This document shows, piece by piece, positions 16,684 to 23,226 of a stretch of 26,913 bases of DNA. Positions within the stretch are counted from its first letter, which is position 1; every line of letters begins with the position of its first letter. The position numbers and the translations under genes are program-made. Below the pieces are notes generated by a model, which saw only the letters and a program-made list of their open reading frames with translations, was not told where the DNA came from and did not search any database. Source of the DNA: Bacteroidales bacterium (GTDB lineage Bacteria > Bacteroidota > Bacteroidia > Bacteroidales > Muribaculaceae); NCBI GenBank assembly GCA_019420545.1, contig JAHZGZ010000226.1, positions 1-26,913 on the forward strand. The letters run 5' to 3'.

Positions 16684-17787
16684 TTACACGTTGAAGCGGA
16701 AGTGCATGATGTCGCCGTCCTGCACCACATATTCCTTCCCCTCTATGCCGAGCTTGCCGGCCTCGCGCACGCCGGTCTCGCCGCCGAGCGCCACATAGTC
16801 GTCATATTTGATAACCTCGGCGCGGATGAATCCCTTCTCGAAGTCGGTGTGGATGATTCCGGCGCATTTGGGAGCCTTGGAGCCGCGCATGAATGTCCAG
16901 GCGCGCACCTCGTCGGGGCCGGCGGTGAAATATGTCTGAAGGTCGAGCAGCGCATATGCGGCACGTATCAGACGGCTTACGCCCGACTCTTCCAGGCCGA
17001 TCTCGGCGAGAAACTCCTGGCGTTCCTCCCAGGTGTCGAGCTCGGCGATGTCGGCCTCGGTCTGGGCGGCCACCACGAGTATCTGGGCGTTTTCACCCTT
17101 GACGGCCTCGCGCACGGCCTCGACATATGCGTTGCCGGTAGCGGCCGACGCGTCGTCGACGTTGCACACGTAGAGCACGGGCTTGTTGGTGAGCAGGAAC
17201 AGGTCGCGGGCAAACTTCTGCTCGTCCTGTCCGTCGAAGCTTACCGAGCGTGCGGGGAGTCCCTTGTCGAGGGCCTCCTTGTAGCGCAGGAGCACCTCGA
17301 GCTGCATCTTGGCAACCTTGTCGCCGCCGGTCTGCGCCTGCTTCTGGGTCTTGGCGATGCGGCTCTCGACAGTCTCGAGATCCTTGAGTTGGAGCTCATA
17401 GTCGATGATCTCCTTGTCACGCACCGGATCGACCGAGCCGTCGACGTGGGTGATATTGTCGTCGTCGAAGCAACGGAGCACGTGGAGTATGGCGTCGGTC
17501 TCGCGGATATTGGCGAGGAACTTGTTGCCGAGACCCTCGCCCTTCGAGGCGCCTTTTACAAGCCCGGCGATGTCGACGATCTCGACGGTAGCGGGCACCA
17601 CACTCTTGGGCTGACACATCTCGACGAGTTTGGTCAGGCGGTCGTCGGGCACGGTGATCACGCCCACATTAGGCTCGATGGTGCAGAACGGGAAATTGGC
17701 CGACTGCGCCTTAGCGTTTGACAGACAGTTGAAAAGTGTCGACTTGCCCACATTCGGCAGGCCGACTATGCCGCATTGCAATGCCAT
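16684..17787 (-). CDS. ychF: Redox-regulated ATPase YchF (Obg-like P-loop NTPase)
   Basis: YchF (367 aa), a universally conserved Obg-related NTPase that hydrolyses ATP rather than GTP, binds ribosomes and influences oxidative stress responses. P-loop GLPNVGKST at residues 9-17. NFPFCTIEPNVGV (about 31-43) is the strongly conserved switch I block. DIAGLVKGASKGEGLGNKFL follows as G3/switch II. CNVDD is at the G4 position, where YchF proteins depart from NKXD. A coiled-coil insert lies near 125-165, and the C-terminal TGS domain (about 280-367) ends HFRFNV. The length is typical. Tpx nearby is also an oxidative stress protein, but the terminators show separate transcription. Confidence 0.97.
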   Translation of the reverse strand: MALQCGIVGLPNVGKSTLFNCLSNAKAQSANFPFCTIEPNVGVITVPDDRLTKLVEMCQPKSVVPATVEIVDIAGLVKGASKGEGLGNKFLANIRETDAILHVLRCFDDDNITHVDGSVDPVRDKEIIDYELQLKDLETVESRIAKTQKQAQTGGDKVAKMQLEVLLRYKEALDKGLPARSVSFDGQDEQKFARDLFLLTNKPVLYVCNVDDASAATGNAYVEAVREAVKGENAQILVVAAQTEADIAELDTWEERQEFLAEIGLEESGVSRLIRAAYALLDLQTYFTAGPDEVRAWTFMRGSKAPKCAGIIHTDFEKGFIRAEVIKYDDYVALGGETGVREAGKLGIEGKEYVVQDGDIMHFRFNV

Positions 17788-17833
17788 GATGATTATATTT
17801 TTAGCGAGTGGTTATTTCTTGATTTTCAGACTG

Positions 17834-17841
17834 CGAAGTTA
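17834..17841 (-). promoter_or_regulatory. Candidate -7 box of ychF
   Basis: Minus-strand TAACTTCG, one base off TAnnTTTG, with TTCG 19 nt upstream. The ychF start is about 47 nt downstream. Weak but well placed. Confidence 0.35.
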
Positions 17842-17908
17842 CTAAAAATCCGCCATACCGCGAAATTACTTTTACATATGGCTCCGCAGGAAGCCCCTCA
17901 GCCGCCTC

Positions 17909-18316
17909 TCAGTCGCCGAGCTTGCTGAGATACATGGCCACGGAATCGTGGGCGGCGTGGAAGCCGCAGTTCTCGTAGAAACGCACGCCGTTGCCGTAGG
18001 CGACGAGCACGATCTTGAGGTAATCGCTGTATTTCTCTTTGGTCATCTCCACGAGGCGTCGCCCTATGCCACACCCCTGATATTCGGGGTCGACAAGCAG
18101 GTAATGCACATATGCGGTCATCACGCCATCGTCGATTGCGCAGAGCATTCCCACAAGTCGGTCGCCGTCCCATGCCGAAAGCACGGTCTCGTAGCCATGC
18201 ATGGCCTTGACGAGCAATTCAGGATAGCGACCCGACTCCCACTCCACCGACAGGAAAAGCCTCTCCAGCTCCTCGCGCCTGAATTCCTTGGTTTCTTTGT
18301 ATTGTATCTCACTCAT
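17909..18316 (-). CDS. GNAT family N-acetyltransferase
   Basis: A 135-aa single-domain acetyltransferase that would transfer acetyl from acetyl-CoA to an unknown amine. Motif A is clear: HYLLVDPEYQGCGIGRRLVEMTKEKY at about 91-116, with the Q-x-x-G-I-G-R pyrophosphate loop. Motif B follows with the NGVRFYENCGFHAA segment. The reading frame extends two codons further to a TTG at 18322; I prefer the ATG at 18314-18316. The gene ends 121 bp upstream of ychF, in the same direction, and no clear terminator separates them. The substrate cannot be inferred. Confidence 0.85.
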   Translation of the reverse strand: MSEIQYKETKEFRREELERLFLSVEWESGRYPELLVKAMHGYETVLSAWDGDRLVGMLCAIDDGVMTAYVHYLLVDPEYQGCGIGRRLVEMTKEKYSDYLKIVLVAYGNGVRFYENCGFHAAHDSVAMYLSKLGD

Positions 18317-18385
18317 GTTCAATGTATAATTTTGTTTCTAATGATTTTGGCCGAGTTTGTAAAAATCCAAGGTAAATTTGGGGCA

Positions 18386-18409
18386 TTTTTCGCAAAAATC
18401 CAAACATAA
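18386..18409 (+). repeat. 24-bp repeat, copy 1
   Basis: Matches 22144-22167 at 22 of 24 positions, ending AAAAATCCAAACATAA in both. Shorter versions (AAAAATCCAA) occur at 18361-18370 and 22086-22095. Copies thus sit on both sides of the 18.6-22.0 kb gene block. Confidence 0.75.
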
Positions 18410-18424
18410 AACAACTATCTTTAC

Positions 18425-18448
18425 GCCGGTGGGAAACCGGCGCTCCTA
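18425..18448 (+). repeat. Module A hairpin, copy 3
   Basis: CGCCGGT and ACCGGCG form a 7-bp stem around GGGAA, followed by CTCCTA. Same design as 4100-4127 (8-bp stem around GGA, then TCTCCTACA), although the stem sequence differs. Confidence 0.65.
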
Positions 18449-18486
18449 ATATCAACGGTTTTACAGGTGATACAACGATATTTTCG

Positions 18487-18494
18487 TATATTTG
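18487..18494 (+). promoter_or_regulatory. -7 box of the PH-domain operon
   Basis: TATATTTG followed by C matches the Bacteroidetes consensus. The first start codon lies 110 nt downstream. The -33 region is weak. Confidence 0.6.
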
Positions 18495-18604
18495 CAGACG
18501 TAACGATTACAGTTTATAAAAAACAAGTCTGAAATTATCTACAACCAGACTTGAATTATTAAACCGAGACAAGTAGTTGCCAAAACGCAGTCAAAGAGTT
18601 ATAT

Positions 18605-19108
18605 ATGAGTAATCATCAGATAGATATCGAAACGACAGACCGTATTGAGGATCTTCGTTATGAGCCAGTGAGTCAGACATACCGGTCCGTGCAGATTGCA
18701 TGCGCGGTCATCGCCTATATCATGCTGATTGCCCTCGCCCTATTGCTGCTCATCGCCGATACGCGCATTTGGTGTATCGCTGTCGAAACGGTAATAATTG
18801 CAGCATTCATCGTCAATCTTATAATACTCAGGAAAGCGTATCAGCACAAGGGCTATGCCCTCCGCGAACATGACATCACTTACCGCAGCGGTGTGATATT
18901 CCCGAAAATCACTACAATGCCATTCTCCAGAATACAGCAGGTAAGCATTAGTCAGAACCCTATATCCAGGCTATTCAACCTATACGCAATCAATATTGAG
19001 AACGGGGCACAGTGGTCGTCATCGCTCGACATACAGGGTCTTACCAAAGAAAAGGCCGAAGGGATCAAGAATGTCATAACCAATCGTCTCAACAACAATC
19101 ATGACTGA
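18605..19108 (+). CDS. PH domain membrane protein, YdbS-like
   Basis: A 167-aa inner-membrane protein with a bacterial PH (bPH2, formerly DUF304) domain. Two transmembrane helices at about residues 28-50 and 55-74 are followed by the PH domain at about 80-160. This contains the usual start REHDITYRSGVIFPKITTMPFSRIQQVSI and the core SRLFNLYAINIENG. The pairing with a larger three-PH-domain protein directly downstream (overlap 8 nt) is the YdbS/YdbT arrangement known from Bacillus, where the pair has been linked to resistance to certain antimicrobial proteins. The role in this organism is unknown. The gene is visibly less GC-rich than ychF. Confidence 0.85.
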   Translation: MSNHQIDIETTDRIEDLRYEPVSQTYRSVQIACAVIAYIMLIALALLLLIADTRIWCIAVETVIIAAFIVNLIILRKAYQHKGYALREHDITYRSGVIFPKITTMPFSRIQQVSISQNPISRLFNLYAINIENGAQWSSSLDIQGLTKEKAEGIKNVITNRLNNNHD

Positions 19109-20588
19109 CTTCTCCGTTCCTCAGAGGATGAGCCCCGGCGCGTTCTTTATTTATTTTCTGAAGTTCTTCAAATTTATTTTCAACGCAGCCGTCATTCTCC
19201 TTGCATACAAAATCTTCAGATCAGACGGCGGCGTGATCGAAAACCTGCTGAAGATTACATTCATGATCGGTGGCATAGCCGCTTTGGCGCTGATTCTCGC
19301 ATCCATAGCGTTCTTTAAGATAAAATTTCATGTCGAAGGGGGAAATCTCATATACCGTCACCACCTGCTCCGCAGTGCCACCACCACCGTCCCGCTCGAC
19401 CGCATACATACACTGCGCACCCGGCAAGGACTTCTCTACCGACTTTTCGCCATCAGGGGTATTCTTTTCGACACCCTTGCCTCCAAGGAAGAGGAAATAG
19501 AACTGATACTCACCGAATCAGACTGGCGAAGCCTCCTGATGCGCATCGAGCAGCAAGAGAGGCCATATACGGATACCACTCCTGCTCATGTCTGCAATGC
19601 GTCTTCGTTCAGAAAATTCAGCAACAAAGACCTTGTGCTCGACGCACTGTGTCAGAACCACCTGAAAGGGATGGTGATATTGGGCGGTTTTGCCTCCGTC
19701 ATTTTCAGCCACATTACTGATTTGTCGGAAAACGCCATTGATATTATGGCGGGGTATCTGGAATCGCATTTGGATAATTTCACACTGTCGGTGGCCGGTA
19801 TAGCCATGATAATGGCATTCACCTATATTGTATCTCTTGTTCTGTGGCTCGGAAAAGTAGTTGTGCGATATTACGACCTTTCGCTTACCTACAACAGCAC
19901 AATCCTCACTTTCACCCACGGCCTGTTTTCACGCTTGAGCACCCGCTTCGCGCGCAACAAGATATGCACTCTATGCATAAAGCGGAATTATTTTGAAAAG
20001 CGATCCGGCCTTTGCACCCTCTCCATGAAACAAGCCTTTAACTCAAGCGGCCAGAAAGAGGAGAATGACCTGAAAATTTACGGACACGACAGTTCCGGAT
20101 TTTTCCTCGGCTGGTGGCTTGGACAAGACTACTCCTCGGAAGCCGCCATCACCGCCGCGAAATCCGGGAAAGGAGTGATCATCCACTCTCTGCTCCCCGA
20201 CCTGCTTCTCTCGTCAGTGGCTACAGCGGCGCTGTGGTATGCCGGACTCTACAGCTGGATAATCCTCCCGGCCATATACCTGTCAGCAGCCATCCCCAAA
20301 GGCTTCCTGACGATGCGCCACAGCCATATCACTCTCAGAGAGTCTTACCTCATCATCGACAACGGGCGCTTTGCTGAAATAAAGAATTACCTGAAATACA
20401 GCAATATCGAGGTCGTAAACATAACCCGCACCCCGCTGTCGAGGTTTACCGGCCGCGTTGCCCTTTCCCTGTCAACATCAGGCACCAACTTCACCGTAAG
20501 AAGTCTCCCCCAGGACGACGCCCTGCTCGTATACGAGCTGTTGCTTGCCAAATCAAACAGCTCTACATCGCCCTGTCCGATAGGATAA
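19101..20588 (+). CDS. PH domain membrane protein, YdbT-like
   Basis: A 495-aa membrane protein with three repeats of a two-helix plus bPH2 unit. Hydrophobic pairs are near 22-42 and 55-75, 188-206 and 228-253, and 365-398. After each comes a PH-like segment: around 76-150 (with VPLDRIHTLRTRQGLLYRLF), around 255-340 (TFTHGLFSRLSTRFARNKI) and around 405-485 (IEVVNITRTPLSRFTGRVAL). Its ATG at 19101 overlaps the end of the YdbS-like gene, so the two are translationally coupled. It converges on the ATPase gene ending at 20653, with module B of the repeat in the 64-bp gap and no obvious T-tract terminator. The function is not established in this phylum. Confidence 0.83.
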   Translation: MTDFSVPQRMSPGAFFIYFLKFFKFIFNAAVILLAYKIFRSDGGVIENLLKITFMIGGIAALALILASIAFFKIKFHVEGGNLIYRHHLLRSATTTVPLDRIHTLRTRQGLLYRLFAIRGILFDTLASKEEEIELILTESDWRSLLMRIEQQERPYTDTTPAHVCNASSFRKFSNKDLVLDALCQNHLKGMVILGGFASVIFSHITDLSENAIDIMAGYLESHLDNFTLSVAGIAMIMAFTYIVSLVLWLGKVVVRYYDLSLTYNSTILTFTHGLFSRLSTRFARNKICTLCIKRNYFEKRSGLCTLSMKQAFNSSGQKEENDLKIYGHDSSGFFLGWWLGQDYSSEAAITAAKSGKGVIIHSLLPDLLLSSVATAALWYAGLYSWIILPAIYLSAAIPKGFLTMRHSHITLRESYLIIDNGRFAEIKNYLKYSNIEVVNITRTPLSRFTGRVALSLSTSGTNFTVRSLPQDDALLVYELLLAKSNSSTSPCPIG

Positions 20589-20645
20589 GAGCTTGTTTAA
20601 TATCACACCGATACCGCATATACCCATAGAATTTGACCGGTAGGA

Positions 20646-20662
20646 CGGCGCTTTAGCCCGCC
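20646..20662 (-). repeat. Module B repeat, copy 3 (forms ATPase stop codon)
   Basis: CGGCGCTTTAGCCCGCC, preceded by AGAATTTGACCGGTAGGA, which matches the flank of the copy at 3652-3670 with a few changes. On the minus strand GGGCTAA supplies the TAA stop of the ATPase gene. The inverted symmetry could also act as a weak hairpin between the two convergent genes. Confidence 0.75.
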
Positions 20663-22044
20663 GTAGCGGAATGCAATAGCCGTCCAAGCATCGACAAAGC
20701 ATATAAAGGACACACTGTGACATTGCGTACAGCATCGTCATCCTCCTTGTCGACATACTCAAACGATCCAAAATTTTCCAAAGAGCAACGAACGGCATGC
20801 GTAAGCGCTTTTTCCCTCATGAATATCCAAAGACTCTTCATCTTGCCTCCGCTTCCGGCCTTTACCTCCACCGGAAGCACAGTCATATTGTGTGACAGAA
20901 GATAATCTATCTCAGCCTGGGAGTTACGGGCCATGCGTACCCAAAAGAAAAGTTCATGACGCATATTCGGACTCCGATACCGGAGCATTTCAAGACCTGC
21001 AATCATCTCGGCCATCGGACCTTTGTTGACAAGATCCACTTCATCGGCCGTGAGAATCTGTGCCGTCAGTCCCGTAATATCACCAAGTGTCATATTCAGC
21101 AGACGCAACATAAGTCCCGGATCAAGCAAAAGCATTTTTCTGAAAGACATGTCGCACTCTCCTCCCAACGGCAAACCATTGGCATCAGTACGCACTACCG
21201 GTGTGAGAATTCCGGCAAGTATCAGCATCTCAAGAGCTTTCTTCACCTCATCCGTGCGATATCCCCCTCCCACCTCAGAGTATGCAAACTTCTTGGCAAC
21301 CTGCACGGCGGCACTACGCAAGGTCAGCCGCAACAGCACAGGATCAACCTTTTTACGGTATTTCGGGAAATCATCCTCATAGCTTATGAGGATATCGTCC
21401 TGAATTTCCTGACATTGCAGATAATCATGCGTAGCTACCCATTTAGCCACCACCTCGGGCATTCCTCCGACAAGCATATATGACCGGAACTTCCCTACAA
21501 ACTTATCATGGAGAGGCGCCGGAAGCGGATCGGAGACCGAGGCTGCATTACGCATATCGATGAGCAATTTTTCCCCATCGGCATTCAGAAACTCGTCGAA
21601 TGTCATGGGATACATAAACATCGAATGGATGCGTCCGACTCCGAATGTCGGCAGTTCCTGCAAAGCAAACTCCAGCAACGAGCCGGCAGCCACTACGTGA
21701 AGTTCTGGCATATCCTCCCGGAAAAAGCGCAAAGACATGATTGCTTCGGGACATGCCTGTATCTCATCGAAAAACAACAATGTGCGACCGGCCTCTATCG
21801 GACGACCGGCAATTGCCGCTATCTGAGGCACAATTCTTGACACATCCAAATTTCCGCGAAAAAGCTCCTTATATTCAGGTTGTTTTTCAAAATTCACCTC
21901 AACATAGCTGTCGAATTTCTCTCCGAGATGACGCACAGCCGTAGACTTACCTACCTGCCTCGCGCCACGAAGCAGAAGGGGCTTGTGCTCACTGCGTGAA
22001 GCCCATTCGAGAAGATGGCTGTCGATCAGTCGTTCGTAATACAT
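20653..22044 (-). CDS. AAA ATPase with DUF4143 domain
   Basis: A 463-aa protein of the large, mobile AAA_14/DUF4143 ATPase family common in Bacteroidetes; its function is largely unknown. Walker A is LLLRGARQVGKSTAV at about residues 23-37. Walker B is TLLFFDEIQACPEA near 96-109, followed by the sensor region VVAAGSLLEFAL. The C-terminal DUF4143 part includes LVGGMPEVV (about 195-203) and the nuclease-like segment FFWVRMARNSQAEIDYLL-VLPVEVKAGSGGKMKSL (about 370-410). That matches the E-V-K core often seen at the end of these proteins. I chose the ATG at 22042-22044 because the -7 box at 22069-22076 leaves no room for the longer frame. The last codons (ATAG and stop) come from repeat module B. 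Confidence 0.88.
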   Translation of the reverse strand: MYYERLIDSHLLEWASRSEHKPLLLRGARQVGKSTAVRHLGEKFDSYVEVNFEKQPEYKELFRGNLDVSRIVPQIAAIAGRPIEAGRTLLFFDEIQACPEAIMSLRFFREDMPELHVVAAGSLLEFALQELPTFGVGRIHSMFMYPMTFDEFLNADGEKLLIDMRNAASVSDPLPAPLHDKFVGKFRSYMLVGGMPEVVAKWVATHDYLQCQEIQDDILISYEDDFPKYRKKVDPVLLRLTLRSAAVQVAKKFAYSEVGGGYRTDEVKKALEMLILAGILTPVVRTDANGLPLGGECDMSFRKMLLLDPGLMLRLLNMTLGDITGLTAQILTADEVDLVNKGPMAEMIAGLEMLRYRSPNMRHELFFWVRMARNSQAEIDYLLSHNMTVLPVEVKAGSGGKMKSLWIFMREKALTHAVRCSLENFGSFEYVDKEDDDAVRNVTVCPLYALSMLGRLLHSATAG

Positions 22045-22068
22045 GATTATCAACCGTTTATTCAACTG

Positions 22069-22100
22069 CAAATATACATTTTTTGAAAAATCCAAACAAA
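22069..22100 (-). promoter_or_regulatory. Promoter of the ATPase gene (TTTG ... TATATTTG)
   Basis: The minus strand has TATATTTG (22069-22076) and TTTG 20 nt upstream (22097-22100) inside GTTTGTTTGGATTTTT. Both elements match the Bacteroidetes consensus. Transcription would begin near 22062, leaving a leader of only about 18 nt, which fixes the start codon. Confidence 0.75.
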
Positions 22101-22143
22101 CATATGCATCAAAAATTGAAAAAACCAAAGATAATTAGAGGCG

Positions 22144-22167
22144 TTTCTCGTAAAAATCCAAACATAA
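22144..22167 (+). repeat. 24-bp repeat, copy 2
   Basis: Differs from 18386-18409 at two positions only, in the same orientation. It lies about 70 bp upstream of the ATPase promoter. Confidence 0.75.
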
Positions 22168-22242
22168 TTCAAAAGAATGGAGGTGATTCGGAGGCTTATA
22201 ATGCCTCTTTTACTGACTTTTACCAAAGTTGGACGCCTCGGC

Positions 22243-22326
22243 TGTAGGAGATATGGTTTTCAACCGCATTATATTAATTATCAACTGATTATATTTTACA
22301 ATAGTTGGAAACCGTCGCTACTACTG
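22243..22326. repeat. Inverted pair of module A-like elements
   Basis: TGTAGGAGATATGGTTTTCAACC at the left and GGTTTCCAACT-like sequence in reverse complement at the right (22303-22326, GTTGGAAACCGTCGCTACTAC). The head-to-head arrangement mirrors modules A1 and A2 at 3694-3721 and 4100-4127. The copies are degenerate. Confidence 0.55.
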
Positions 22327-22349
22327 TCAAGTTTTCCCATGCTTGGCGT

Positions 22350-22480
22350 GGCGGCCTAAAGCGCCGCCCTCCCAGTCAGATTTGATTTTTCTTTGTGAAC
22401 TTTGTGGGCTTTCTGCGGAATAAATTCTCCGTGAACTCTGTGTTCTCCGTGCGGGATTTTCTCTGTGGACTTTGTGCCGG
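22350..22480 (+). repeat. Module B copy 4 followed by module C units
   Basis: Core 22350-22368 (GGCGGCCTAAAGCGCCGCC) followed by CTCCCAGTCAGA, identical to the flank at 4193-4203 in all but the last bases. Then come degenerate units such as CTTTGTGAA, CTCCGTGAA and CTCTGTGTT spaced about 9-10 bp apart. The order B then C matches the right arm of the 3.6-4.3 kb cluster. Confidence 0.7.
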
Positions 22481-22530
22481 GGAGGAATTTATTCAGGTGA
22501 CAGGAAGGCAGAATGCGCGCCAGGATGGGA

Positions 22531-23226
22531 TCAGGCGTCGCACTCGGAGGGGACGTAGTGGTGATGGGCGGTGCACTCGTGGAGGTTGTGGTCGACGATG
22601 ATGTGGCGGTTGGCCATACCGGCTATGGCCGACATCTCGTGGCTCACGAGGATGATAGTGGTATTCCGGGCGAGATTGCCGATAATATCGTAAAGATGAT
22701 GTTCGAAGCGCTTGTCGATGTAGCTCAGAGGCTCGTCGAGCACAAGCAGTTCGGGGCGCGATATGATGGCTCGACCAAGTAGAGTGCGTTGCAACTGTCC
22801 GCCCGAAAGTTCGCCGATCGGGGCCGAGGCGCGCTCCTCGAGACCCATCAGGGCAATTGTCTCCCCTACCCTGCGCGCACGTTCGGCCTTGTCGACCCCT
22901 CCAGCGAGAAGCCCAGAGGCGATTACCTCGCTCACGGTGATGGGGAAACGCGAGTCGACAAGATTTTTCTGCGGCAGGTACCCTATAGCCAGACGACGTA
23001 CCTCGCTGCCGGCGGCATCGCGGTAGACGACACGCCCCACTGTCGGAGGCATCAGCCGGAGAATGAGACGCAACAGCGACGTCTTGCCGCCGCCGTTAGG
23101 CCCGGTGACAGCCATGAAATCGCCGCGTGCCACGGTAAGATCGATATCGCGGAGCACCACACGACGGTCGTAGCGCAACCCTACGCCACAAAGCTGAATT
23201 ATCGGTGTACGGCCACTACTCATCAT
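22531..23226 (-). CDS. znuC: Metal (zinc/manganese-type) ABC transporter ATP-binding protein
   Basis: ATPase subunit of an ABC importer of the ZnuC/MntB class (231 aa from the ATG at 23224-23226). Walker A GPNGGGKTS, Q-loop YLPQKNLVD, signature LSGGQLQR, Walker B LLVLDEPLSYID and the H-loop VSHE are all visible. YDRRVVLRDIDLTVARG is the typical strand before Walker A. The C-terminus ends in the His-rich CTAHHHY, which may bind metal. The gene overlaps the end of the binding-protein gene by 11 nt. No permease gene follows: repeat DNA begins just after the stop. The metal is not proven; Zn or Mn are likely from family. Confidence 0.85.
   Translation of the reverse strand: MMSSGRTPIIQLCGVGLRYDRRVVLRDIDLTVARGDFMAVTGPNGGGKTSLLRLILRLMPPTVGRVVYRDAAGSEVRRLAIGYLPQKNLVDSRFPITVSEVIASGLLAGGVDKAERARRVGETIALMGLEERASAPIGELSGGQLQRTLLGRAIISRPELLVLDEPLSYIDKRFEHHLYDIIGNLARNTTIILVSHEMSAIAGMANRHIIVDHNLHECTAHHHYVPSECDA

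Larger units (their letters stand above)
18323..18604. other. Divergent intergenic region with repeat elements
   Basis: AT-rich spacer between the GNAT gene (minus) and the PH-domain operon (plus). It holds two AAAAATCCAA-type elements (18361-18370 and 18386-18409), a module A hairpin (18425-18448) and the plus-strand promoter at 18487-18494. No gene seen. Confidence 0.65.
22129..22530. other. Repeat-rich intergenic region, no gene
   Basis: 402 bp between the ATPase promoter and the znuC stop. It contains the second 24-bp repeat copy (22144-22167), an inverted pair of module A-like elements (22243-22267 and 22303-22326), module B (22350-22368) and a run of CTCTGTG-like units (about 22389-22480). 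No credible ORF. Confidence 0.75.

Noticed and set aside
16702..17721. 339-codon open frame on the plus strand
   Set aside because: Antisense shadow of ychF.
18317..18322. TTG start two codons upstream for the GNAT gene
   Set aside because: An ATG is available at 18314-18316, and the extra residues add nothing to the domain.
22045..22128. Longer N-terminus for the DUF4143 ATPase
   Set aside because: A consensus -7 box at 22069-22076 lies inside this extension, so it would not be transcribed; the family normally starts with MYYERLID-like sequence.
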